Positions 1 through 5,497 of a DNA stretch of 5,497 nucleotides are shown one piece after another. Source of the stretch: an uncultured Neisseriaceae bacterium (lineage in GTDB: Bacteria > Pseudomonadota > Gammaproteobacteria > Burkholderiales > UBA11063). The notes beneath the pieces were generated by a model that was not told the DNA's origin, did no database searches, and saw only the letters and a list, made by a program, of their open reading frames with translations. A program made the translations under genes and the position numbers. The DNA lies in assembly GCA_937952895.1 (NCBI GenBank), contig CALFYC010000119.1, positions 1 through 5,497 on the forward strand, read 5' to 3'. How positions within the stretch are numbered: the stretch's first letter is position 1; each line of letters starts with the position of its first letter.

Positions 1-309
1 AGGATCCATATTGGTAAAGGAAATGGCTAAAGAATTACCACTTAGACTGCCAATCCCGTTGTAGCCAGATCCATCAGCTTCAACTAATTTGAAATTATAA
101 GCGCCAAATAAATGTTCTGGAACACTGTGTCTAGCATTATATGTGATATATGCTTTAGGATATGGTGGAACGTAAGGGCCATCTACCGAGTCATACCCAG
201 TGCAGGTATAAGTCCCTTGTAAGCCAAATGGGTCTTGATCTACTGCAAAACAATTTGTGGTAAGCAAAACAGTGATACTTATACCTAAAGCCAATTGAAT
301 TTTTTTCAT
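1..309 (-). CDS. Small secreted protein of unknown function (5' part, cut by window edge)
   Basis: The frame is open from ATG at 309 to the window edge, giving 103 residues without a stop; the C-terminus lies outside. Residues 1-22 form a typical Sec signal peptide: MKK, a hydrophobic core (about residues 5-17), then a likely signal peptidase I site after NCFA, with the mature protein starting VDQDPFG. The cysteine before the site is not in a good lipobox (TTNC), so a lipoprotein is unlikely. The start is supported by GGAG at 317-320, seven bases upstream. The mature part begins with LQGTYTCTGYD and later has GAYNFKL, DGSGYNGIG and LAISFTN, alternating short beta-strand-like segments. This recalls short secreted hypothetical proteins I associate with Legionella/Coxiella-type bacteria, but that is a recollection, not a search. 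It should be periplasmic or released. It is divergent from the ATPase gene. No function can be assigned. Confidence 0.8.
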   Translation of the reverse strand, partial: MKKIQLALGISITVLLTTNCFAVDQDPFGLQGTYTCTGYDSVDGPYVPPYPKAYITYNARHSVPEHLFGAYNFKLVEADGSGYNGIGSLSGNSLAISFTNMDP

Positions 310-337
310 TTATTTACTCCACATCTATAAAACTAAA

Positions 338-400
338 CTAGATAAAATATATCAAATCGAATCTCTAAGAAATAATTATAAAGTAAATTAACTTATCTAG
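338..400. repeat. 8-bp inverted repeat pair between divergent genes
   Basis: CTAGATAA at 338-345 is matched by its exact reverse complement TTATCTAG at 393-400, with 47 bases between them. The pair sits in the shared upstream region of the secreted-protein gene and the ATPase gene, bracketing the TATAAT on the minus strand. Half-sites of one regulator are possible, but eight-base matches occur by chance in AT-rich DNA. Confidence 0.3.
375..380 (-). promoter_or_regulatory. Candidate -10 element for the secreted-protein gene
   Basis: The minus strand reads a perfect TATAAT here. Transcription from it would start near 368 and leave a leader of about 58 nt before the ATG at 309. No good -35 hexamer stands 16-18 bases upstream (the sequence there is C-rich), so the call is weak. 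An alternative on the same strand is TTGATA (350-355) with TTTTAT 17 bases on, but that would start transcription almost on the ribosome binding site. Confidence 0.25.
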
Positions 401-417
401 GGGTAAAATTATTTAAT
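388..417 (+). promoter_or_regulatory. Candidate promoter for the ATPase gene
   Basis: TTAACT (388-393, four of six to TTGACA) and TTTAAT (412-417, five of six to TATAAT) are separated by 18 bases. Transcription would begin near 424, so the tandem 17-bp repeat at 432-469 would lie in the untranslated leader just after the start site. Matches of this quality are common in AT-rich intergenic DNA, so this is only a candidate. Confidence 0.3.
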
Positions 418-431
418 AAAATTTGTCATTA

Positions 432-469
432 ATATGCTAACATATTGCATATGCTAACATATTGCATAT
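432..469. repeat. Perfect 17-bp tandem duplication forming two overlapping 21-bp dyads
   Basis: The 17-mer ATGCTAACATATTGCAT occurs at 434-450 and again without a gap at 451-467. The 17-base periodicity extends from 432 to 469. Each unit is also a dyad, ATATGC-N9-GCATAT, at 432-452 and 449-469, the two sharing four bases. The block ends four bases before the ribosome binding site of the ATPase gene. Its geometry resembles a pair of adjacent operator half-site sets for a dimeric regulator, or stems in an mRNA leader. The repeat itself is read directly from the sequence; the regulatory role is inference. Its 17-base unit is not a multiple of three, and it lies outside the preferred reading frame start. 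Confidence 0.85.
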
Positions 470-472
470 ATA

Positions 473-478
473 GAGGGG
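473..478 (+). promoter_or_regulatory. Ribosome binding site that fixes the ATPase start
   Basis: GAGGGG lies five bases before ATG 484. This favours 484 over an in-frame TTG at 445, which lies inside the tandem repeat and has no purine-rich sequence in front of it. Confidence 0.7.
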
Positions 479-483
479 TTGGT

Positions 484-1626
484 ATGGCTTTTAAAGTTGG
501 AGTTCCAGTAGAATTTCCGGATTTTATTGATAGAAAAGTAGCTCTTAAGAAATTTTTACATTTTTTACAAGATGGTCAAAATGTAATGATCCATGCACCA
601 AGACGATATGGAAAAACGTCGTTAATTGCTGAAGGTTATCGTCAATATGATGGGAATACTATTTATTTTGATTTAAAAAGATATGCAGATTTAGGTGCAA
701 TTGGACGAGAATTAATCGGTCGTGTATATGAGGTTGTTGGAATTAAAGGCTTCTGGGATAATATAAAGGATGGAATTACAAACTTTTTAAAGTCCTTAAG
801 AGCTACAGTAAATATTAAATTATTTGAAATTATCGAAATTTCTATTGAAAGAATTGAAAAATTAGAACAATATGAAAATAAAGATGAAATTTTTTTATAT
901 GCCCTTGAAATTGCCGAAAAATTAGCTACTAATTCTCATAAAAAGATAAATATTGCTTTTGATGAATTCCAAGACATTAAAATTGCATTATCAAGAGATA
1001 AATTTATTTTAGATAAAATCCGTGCAGTTGTTCAACACCATAAAAGTGTGATGTATATTTTTTGTGGTAGCCATCAAATTTTAATGAATGAAATATTTTT
1101 AGGAAAAGATTCGCCATTTTTCCATTTTTGTCGTATTATTGAATTAGGGCCGCTAGATATATCAGAGTTATTCGATTTTGTAAAGAATAAATTTATCAAA
1201 ATAAAAGTCAAACTTGATGATCAAGAATTGATGAACTATTTAGAGCAGCTTGACTGTCATCCTTATTATTCAATGAAAGTAATGCAAGTCTTATATTACA
1301 TGGTAATTGATGATAATATTAAATATATAGAAGATAAACATTATCAACTAGCTATTACTCAGGCAATTTATGAAACTAAATCTTATTTGGATGATATGGT
1401 CACTCAGATAAAAAGCCGAGCTCATCACTTTGAAATGCTAAGTTCAATTGCGAATGAAAAAAAAATTGATAATTTAGATATTGTAACTAGTTATAAAATT
1501 AAACAAAATTTAGTATATTTAGGCTATTTGAAACATCAGGGTAAAGCAGATTATACTTTCGCTGATACATTTTTAAAATATTATTTAAAACAAAATAGTT
1601 TTAAATATCAACCTGGTTTAAATTAA
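484..1626 (+). CDS. Stand-alone P-loop ATPase, archaeal-ATPase/STAND-like family
   Basis: This 380-residue cytoplasmic protein is a P-loop NTPase of the group often labelled AAA or archaeal ATPase (PF01637-like). Visible in order: an N-terminal VPVEFPDFIDRK segment, usual before this domain; Walker A APRRYGKTS (38-46); Walker B INIAFDEFQD (155-164) with adjacent Asp160-Glu161; a sensor-like strand YIFCGSHQ (191-198); DCHPYY (257-262), the counterpart of the family's GHPFY motif; and a C-terminal winged-helix-like part (about 310-370) with LGYL and YTFADTFLKYYLK. There is no signal peptide, membrane segment or C-terminal DUF234-type nuclease extension. Relatives are ATPases with a helical and winged-helix tail and mostly unknown roles, found scattered in bacteria and archaea and often acquired horizontally. 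Base composition is as AT-rich as its neighbours. It faces metG's operon and is divergent from the secreted-protein gene, so it appears monocistronic. The ATPase call is firm; the cellular role is unknown. Confidence 0.88.
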   Translation: MAFKVGVPVEFPDFIDRKVALKKFLHFLQDGQNVMIHAPRRYGKTSLIAEGYRQYDGNTIYFDLKRYADLGAIGRELIGRVYEVVGIKGFWDNIKDGITNFLKSLRATVNIKLFEIIEISIERIEKLEQYENKDEIFLYALEIAEKLATNSHKKINIAFDEFQDIKIALSRDKFILDKIRAVVQHHKSVMYIFCGSHQILMNEIFLGKDSPFFHFCRIIELGPLDISELFDFVKNKFIKIKVKLDDQELMNYLEQLDCHPYYSMKVMQVLYYMVIDDNIKYIEDKHYQLAITQAIYETKSYLDDMVTQIKSRAHHFEMLSSIANEKKIDNLDIVTSYKIKQNLVYLGYLKHQGKADYTFADTFLKYYLKQNSFKYQPGLN

Positions 1627-1668
1627 GGTATGCTGAATCCAATTGAAATTCTTAATTAAAAATATTGG
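1627..1668. other. Convergent intergenic gap with only a weak inverted repeat
   Basis: Only 42 bases separate the ATPase stop from the stop of the convergent methyltransferase gene. CCAAT (1639-1643) and ATTGG (1664-1668) could pair, and TTAATTAA (1652-1659) is a palindrome between them. The two symmetry centres are offset by two bases and no GC-rich stem followed by a T-run is present. A shared weak bidirectional terminator is possible but not convincing. Confidence 0.3.
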
Positions 1669-2382
1669 CTAATTATCACAAGTAAGAAAATAAAATATTT
1701 CTTGTTGTTGATTAAGAACATTAAATTTAGTAAATTTAGCGTTTGAAGCCATATCTTTATAAGTATTTATTGTTTCTGGAAAATCAGAATTTGATACATG
1801 CTGATAAAGACCATTTAATTCTTCGGCGGTTAGCTGATTAAACGTGCTATAAAATTTATTTATTCGATCGTAAAAAGCAGCTAATGTTTCAGATTCTTTT
1901 AAAATAATATCAATAACAACAACTATGCCATTATCATTCAGTAATTGTTTGGCTAATTTAAAAAATAGCTCCTTTTGTGGTTTTTGATAATGATGGAATG
2001 CATAACTAGTAAATACTAGATCAAATTTTTGCTGGTTTTTAGCCATTATTGACATTGCTTCAAGAAAGTCACTGTTAATAAAATCTACAAATTTAATGTT
2101 ATTTGGCAAATTGGTTTTCGCTAAATTGGTTGCAAAATCAGACAAGTCAACTCCAGTATAATTATTTACTGATTTATTTAGTAAGATTTTAGCAATATAT
2201 GCTGAATCACCACAACCTAAATCTAAGATTGAAAAGGGGATGTTGGTAAATTTTTCAATTAATAATTTATCTAGGGTTTGATACATCTCTTTATGAAATA
2301 AACAATTGTTATCAACAGCTTTTTTATAAAGATTCCAGCCGGCAAAAAATAATTTATCATGACTATCTGGTTTGAGTTCCAT
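1669..2382 (-). CDS. Class I SAM-dependent methyltransferase, substrate unknown
   Basis: The 237-residue soluble protein has the class I (Rossmann-fold) methyltransferase signature. Motif I is ILDLGCGDS (52-60), the glycine-rich SAM loop. GVDLS (77-81) carries the acidic residue that usually binds the ribose hydroxyls. FDLVFTSYAFHHY (120-132) is the motif IV region, and LNDNGIVVVID (148-158) the following strand. The N-terminal 50 residues and a helical insert (about 162-210) probably shape the substrate site. FTSYAFHHY is of the kind seen in small-molecule and UbiE-like methyltransferases. There is no NPPY/DPPY or PCQ motif, which argues against a DNA amino- or cytosine-methyltransferase. 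It follows metG by 15 nt with its own strong ribosome binding site, so it is very likely co-transcribed with metG. Methyl transfer is secure; the acceptor cannot be inferred. Confidence 0.88.
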   Translation of the reverse strand: MELKPDSHDKLFFAGWNLYKKAVDNNCLFHKEMYQTLDKLLIEKFTNIPFSILDLGCGDSAYIAKILLNKSVNNYTGVDLSDFATNLAKTNLPNNIKFVDFINSDFLEAMSIMAKNQQKFDLVFTSYAFHHYQKPQKELFFKLAKQLLNDNGIVVVIDIILKESETLAAFYDRINKFYSTFNQLTAEELNGLYQHVSNSDFPETINTYKDMASNAKFTKFNVLNQQQEIFYFLTCDN

Positions 2383-2388
2383 TGTTTT

Positions 2389-2393
2389 CTCCT
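2389..2393 (-). promoter_or_regulatory. Ribosome binding site of the methyltransferase gene
   Basis: On the minus strand AGGAG lies four bases after the metG TAA stop and six bases before the ATG at 2382. This close packing supports translation of the second gene from the metG transcript and fixes its start. Confidence 0.75.
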
Positions 2394-2397
2394 ATAG

Positions 2398-4416
2398 TTA
2401 GCGAATTCGCATTCCAGCTTTGGCACCTTCATGTGGTTCAAGAATAAATAACCCACCATCTTTATCTTCAAAACTTGCGGCTAAGACCATACCTTGGCTT
2501 AGACCAAATTTCATTTTTCTTGGTGCAAGATTAGCAACCATTACGGTATGCTTTCCAATTAGTGTGTCAGGTTTATATGCTGATTTAATTCCAGCAAATA
2601 CGGTCCTAGTTTCAGAACCTATATCAAGAGTAAGTTCTAGTAATTTATCCGCACCTTCAACATGTTTTGCATCAATAATTTTAGCTACACGTAAATCAAT
2701 TTTAGCAAAATCATCAATATTAATAATTGATTCAAGAGTTTCGTATTGTGGTGTGGAATTATTATGGGGCTCGATGGATAACTCTTCCTCTTTAGTAATA
2801 TTATCGATCATTTTTTGTTCTATCCTTGTAATTAAATGTGAGTATTGATTAATTGTGTGATTTAATAAAAGATGATTAAGGTCTTGCCATTTAAGTGGTT
2901 GAAGATTTAAAAATTGTTCAATTTGATTTACAATCCCAGGAATAACTGGTTTTAAATAAATTGAAATAAGATAAAAAGCATTAATTAAAATACTGCAGAC
3001 TTGGTGTAACTCCTCAATTTTAGCTGGATCTTTAGCCATTAGCCATGGCTTATTATTGTCTGTATATACATTTACTTCATCAATTAGGCTCATAATTAAC
3101 TTTATAGCTTTTGCATATTCACGATTTTGATATAAAGAATTTATTGCAACTTGGCTTTTTTGAATTTTATTTAAAAGATCTTTTTCATTGATTGATGGCG
3201 CTAATTTATTGGCAAAATTTTTATTTATAAAGTTAGCACTTCTTGAGGCAATATTTACAAATTTGCCAACCAACTCAGAATTAATTCTAGCCACAAAATC
3301 ATCCAATGAAAAATCAATGTCTTCAATTTTATTAGAAGATTTACTTGCAATATAAAATCTAAAAAATTCAGGATTTAAACCGCTTGATAAATATTTTTTA
3401 GCAGTAATAAATGTGCCACGTGATTTAGACATTTTTTGACCATTAATCGTTAGAAAACCATGCGTGAAAATACTAGTTGGGGTTTTATAGCCTGATTTAT
3501 GTAATACAGCTGGCCAAAATAGTGCATGAAAGTATAAAATATCTTTACCAATAAAATGGTGTATTTCAGTATTTTGACTATTCCATATTTCTTCAAAATT
3601 AAGACTATTTGAATTGCAATAATTTAATAAACTTGCCATGTAGCCAATTGGGGCATCAAGCCAGACATAAAAATATTTATCTTCAGTATTTGGGATTTTA
3701 AAACCAAAATATGGTGCATCACGTGAAATATCCCATTCTTGTAAGCCTAAATCTAACCATTCGAGCATTTTATGTTTAGCTTCAATTTGTAAGCGATTAT
3801 TTTCATTAATCCACTCTTTTAGGAAATCTGCACATTTACTTAATTGAAAAAAATAATGTAATGATTCTTTTAAAATTGGTTTCTCACCTGATAATGTAGA
3901 GTATGGCTCAATTAATTCTGTTGGAGCATAAGTTGCTCCACAAATTTCACAATTATCACCATATTGATCAGGAGTTTTACATTTAGGACATTTACCTTTC
4001 ACAAAGCGATCTGGAAGAAACATGGATTTTTTGGTATCATATAGCTGTGAGATAGTTTTAGTTGCAATCATATTGGCTTTTTCCAGCTCATGAAAGATTT
4101 TATAAACTAAATTTTGGCTTTCTTCAGAGTGGGTAGTATAAAAATTATCAAACTTGATGTTAAAACCACTAAAGTCAGTGATAAAATCTTGATGTGCATC
4201 TTTAATCATTTGCTCCGGAGCAATTCCTAATTGTTCTGCTTTAAGCATTATAGGAGTGCCATGGGTATCACTTGCACAAATAAAATAACAATTATGTCCT
4301 TGCATTTTTTGAAAACGCGCCCATATATCAACTTGAGTATATTCAAGTACATGACCTAAATGAGCTATACCATTAGCATATGGCAAAGCGCCGGTCACAA
4401 TTAAATTTTTTTGCAT
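2398..4416 (-). CDS. metG: Methionyl-tRNA synthetase
   Basis: MetG charges tRNA(Met) with methionine in the cytoplasm, supplying both initiator and elongator tRNA. The 672 residues are close to the 677 of the E. coli enzyme and all parts are present. The class I HIGH motif appears as HLGH (19-22) after LPYANG. The zinc knuckle has Cys143, Cys146, Cys156 and Cys159 in CPKC-N9-CEIC spacing. WLDAPIGY (252-259) contributes to the active site, and KMSKS is at 328-332 in GQKMSKSRG. The helical anticodon-binding domain follows, including NKPW (455-458). A charged linker (about 535-565) leads to the C-terminal EMAP-II/Trbp111-like tRNA-binding OB domain (about 567-672; IDLRVAKI, EGADKLLEL, LAPRKMKFGLSQGM). 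The start at 4416 has GAAGG six bases upstream. It is divergent from mrp with a 30-nt gap and probably heads an operon with the methyltransferase gene. No truncation or missing key residue is seen. Confidence 0.98.
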   Translation of the reverse strand: MQKNLIVTGALPYANGIAHLGHVLEYTQVDIWARFQKMQGHNCYFICASDTHGTPIMLKAEQLGIAPEQMIKDAHQDFITDFSGFNIKFDNFYTTHSEESQNLVYKIFHELEKANMIATKTISQLYDTKKSMFLPDRFVKGKCPKCKTPDQYGDNCEICGATYAPTELIEPYSTLSGEKPILKESLHYFFQLSKCADFLKEWINENNRLQIEAKHKMLEWLDLGLQEWDISRDAPYFGFKIPNTEDKYFYVWLDAPIGYMASLLNYCNSNSLNFEEIWNSQNTEIHHFIGKDILYFHALFWPAVLHKSGYKTPTSIFTHGFLTINGQKMSKSRGTFITAKKYLSSGLNPEFFRFYIASKSSNKIEDIDFSLDDFVARINSELVGKFVNIASRSANFINKNFANKLAPSINEKDLLNKIQKSQVAINSLYQNREYAKAIKLIMSLIDEVNVYTDNNKPWLMAKDPAKIEELHQVCSILINAFYLISIYLKPVIPGIVNQIEQFLNLQPLKWQDLNHLLLNHTINQYSHLITRIEQKMIDNITKEEELSIEPHNNSTPQYETLESIINIDDFAKIDLRVAKIIDAKHVEGADKLLELTLDIGSETRTVFAGIKSAYKPDTLIGKHTVMVANLAPRKMKFGLSQGMVLAASFEDKDGGLFILEPHEGAKAGMRIR

Positions 4417-4446
4417 TTATGCCCTTCTTTGTCCGGGAATTTTATA
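4417..4446. promoter_or_regulatory. 30-nt divergent gap between metG and mrp
   Basis: This gap carries both ribosome binding sites: GAAGG on the minus strand (4423-4427) for metG, and GGGA on the plus strand (4435-4438), eight bases before the mrp ATG. The minus strand reads TATAAA at 4441-4446, a possible -10 element giving metG a leader of under 20 nt, but no good -35 stands behind it. The plus strand reads TATAAT at 4443-4448, but this overlaps the mrp start codon, so it cannot serve that start. Promoters for one or both genes must therefore reach into the 5' coding sequence of the opposite gene. There is no room for a T-box or a methionine/SAM riboswitch in the gap. Confidence 0.5.
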
Positions 4447-5497
4447 ATGAATGATATTGCTAATATATTAAAAAATATTCACCATGAATTAATTAAACCT
4501 AGTTATATAACTTTGCAGCCTCAACAAGATAGTTTCGGTGTATCTAAAATTGTGGTAAATTTACCATTTGCTGCTAAAACTCATGAAGCTGAGATAAAGC
4601 AATATATAAACAATTATTTATTAAATCATGGAATAACTGATAAATTTGATATCGAGTTAAACATAGCGATTATACCACATAAAATCAAGCCTGGACTCGT
4701 AAGAATCAAGAATATAAAAAATGTTATTGCGGTTACTTCTGGAAAAGGTGGAGTAGGTAAATCAACTGTAGCAATTAATCTGGCCGTATCTTTAGCACAA
4801 AATGGTGCTAAAGTTGGATTGCTTGATGCCGATATTTATGGACCATCGGTGCCGATATTGGTTGGCAATCGTGATTTTAAACCAGATGTTGAAGATAAAT
4901 GTTTTATTCCACTTGAGAAATATGGAATTAAAATCTTATCTTTTGGGTTTTTAATTGCCGAGACGCAACCTGCGATTTGGCGTGGTGCAATTGTTGGTAA
5001 AGCATTAGATCAAATGTTATTTGATACTAAATGGGGAGAATTAGATTATTTGGTAATTGATATGCCACCTGGAACTGGTGATATACATCTAAATATGTGC
5101 CAAAAAATGCCAATTACCGCAGTTGTTACTGTTACAACACCGCAAGATATAGCTTTGCTTGATGTCATAAAAAGTATTGAAATGTATAATAAAATGTCGA
5201 TTCCTTGCTTAGGTATTATAGAAAATATGAGTTCTTACCTTTGTCCTAAATGTGGTCATCTAGAACATATTTTTGGTGATAAGGGAGGGGATAAATTAAG
5301 TCTAGATTATGATTTAAATCTATTAGCAAAGCTACCACTTAATTTAGATATTAGAAAGTGTAGCGATGAAGGTATTCCAATTGCAGCTACGGATAATCAA
5401 TTAGCTAAACTATATTTAGATTTAGCAACTCAGGTAACTTTAAAATTATCTAACTTACCCAAAGATTATTCATCTAACATTGCTAAAGTTAGTATAG
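4447..5497 (+). CDS. mrp: Mrp/ApbC-type iron-sulfur cluster carrier ATPase (3' end beyond window)
   Basis: Mrp (ApbC) is a cytoplasmic homodimeric P-loop ATPase that binds and delivers Fe-S clusters to apo-proteins. The frame is open from ATG 4447 to the window edge, 350 residues without a stop; the E. coli protein has about 370, so only a short tail is probably missing. Residues 1-85 form the N-terminal MIP18/DUF59-like domain found in gammaproteobacterial Mrp. The deviant Walker A is SGKGGVGKST (98-107), followed by LLDADIYGPSVP (125-136), the IWRG segment (177-180), Walker B-like YLVIDMPPGTGD (201-212) and VTTPQD (229-234). The CPKC pair (Cys266, Cys269) after ENMS is the cluster-binding CxxC. 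These features separate it from MinD/ParA relatives. The start gives the full DUF59 domain, with GGGA eight bases upstream. It is divergent from metG, a known gene pair in gammaproteobacteria. Confidence 0.95.
   Translation, partial: MNDIANILKNIHHELIKPSYITLQPQQDSFGVSKIVVNLPFAAKTHEAEIKQYINNYLLNHGITDKFDIELNIAIIPHKIKPGLVRIKNIKNVIAVTSGKGGVGKSTVAINLAVSLAQNGAKVGLLDADIYGPSVPILVGNRDFKPDVEDKCFIPLEKYGIKILSFGFLIAETQPAIWRGAIVGKALDQMLFDTKWGELDYLVIDMPPGTGDIHLNMCQKMPITAVVTVTTPQDIALLDVIKSIEMYNKMSIPCLGIIENMSSYLCPKCGHLEHIFGDKGGDKLSLDYDLNLLAKLPLNLDIRKCSDEGIPIAATDNQLAKLYLDLATQVTLKLSNLPKDYSSNIAKVSI

Noticed and set aside
241..309. Lipoprotein signal in the secreted protein
   Set aside because: The residues before the cysteine (TTN) do not fit a lipobox, whereas a signal peptidase I site after NCFA fits well.
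445..483. N-terminal extension of the ATPase from TTG at 445
   Set aside because: The extension runs through the tandem repeat, has no ribosome binding site in front of it and matches nothing in the family. ATG 484 has GAGGGG at the right distance.
484..2382. ATPase plus methyltransferase as a defence or restriction-modification pair
   Set aside because: The two genes are convergent, not in one operon. The methyltransferase lacks DNA-methyltransferase motifs and belongs with metG, and no nuclease is present.
2271..2471. 66-residue open frame on the minus strand
   Set aside because: It overlaps the 3' end of metG and the 5' end of the methyltransferase gene in another frame. Its sequence has no recognisable motif, while both overlapping genes are clearly real.
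2420..2848. 142-residue open frame on the plus strand
   Set aside because: It lies wholly antisense to the conserved tRNA-binding domain of metG, is serine/isoleucine-rich as expected of a shadow frame, and has no recognisable domain.
4417..4446. Riboswitch or T-box leader for metG
   Set aside because: The gap is only 30 nt and holds both ribosome binding sites, leaving no space for a structured leader. A longer leader would have to lie within mrp coding sequence.
4447..5497. MinD/ParA partition ATPase
   Set aside because: The DUF59-like N-terminal domain, the DADIYGPS segment and the CPKC pair identify Mrp/ApbC rather than a partition or division-site ATPase.

Overview
The window reads as AT-rich proteobacterial chromosome, most likely from a gammaproteobacterium. 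The strongest clue is a methionyl-tRNA synthetase gene (metG) lying head to head with an Mrp/ApbC-type P-loop ATPase gene, as in Escherichia coli and many relatives. The strong A/T codon bias and a small secreted protein recalling families I associate with Legionella/Coxiella/Francisella-type bacteria point to an AT-rich, perhaps host-associated member of that class. That placement is inference; no genus can be named from the sequence alone.

Layout, left to right. (1) At 1-309 on the minus strand is the 5' part of a gene for a small exported protein of unknown function, cut by the window edge. (2) At 310-483 is a divergent regulatory region with candidate promoters, an 8-bp inverted repeat pair and a perfect 17-bp tandem duplication that forms two overlapping 21-bp dyads next to the downstream ribosome binding site. 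(3) At 484-1626 on the plus strand is a stand-alone P-loop ATPase of the archaeal-ATPase/STAND-like kind, function unknown. (4) At 1627-1668 is a short convergent gap with no convincing terminator. (5) At 4416-1669 on the minus strand is a probable two-gene operon, metG followed after 15 nt by a class I SAM-dependent methyltransferase gene. (6) At 4417-4446 is a 30-nt divergent gap holding the ribosome binding sites of both metG and mrp. (7) From 4447 to the right edge on the plus strand is mrp, complete at its start and open at its end.

The metG/mrp part is housekeeping: methionine charging of tRNA and iron-sulfur cluster handling. The methyltransferase is probably co-expressed with metG, but its substrate is unknown. 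The ATPase and the secreted protein look accessory. I see no RNA gene, CRISPR array, transposase or recognisable defence system. The most unusual DNA-level structure is the tandem dyad upstream of the ATPase gene.
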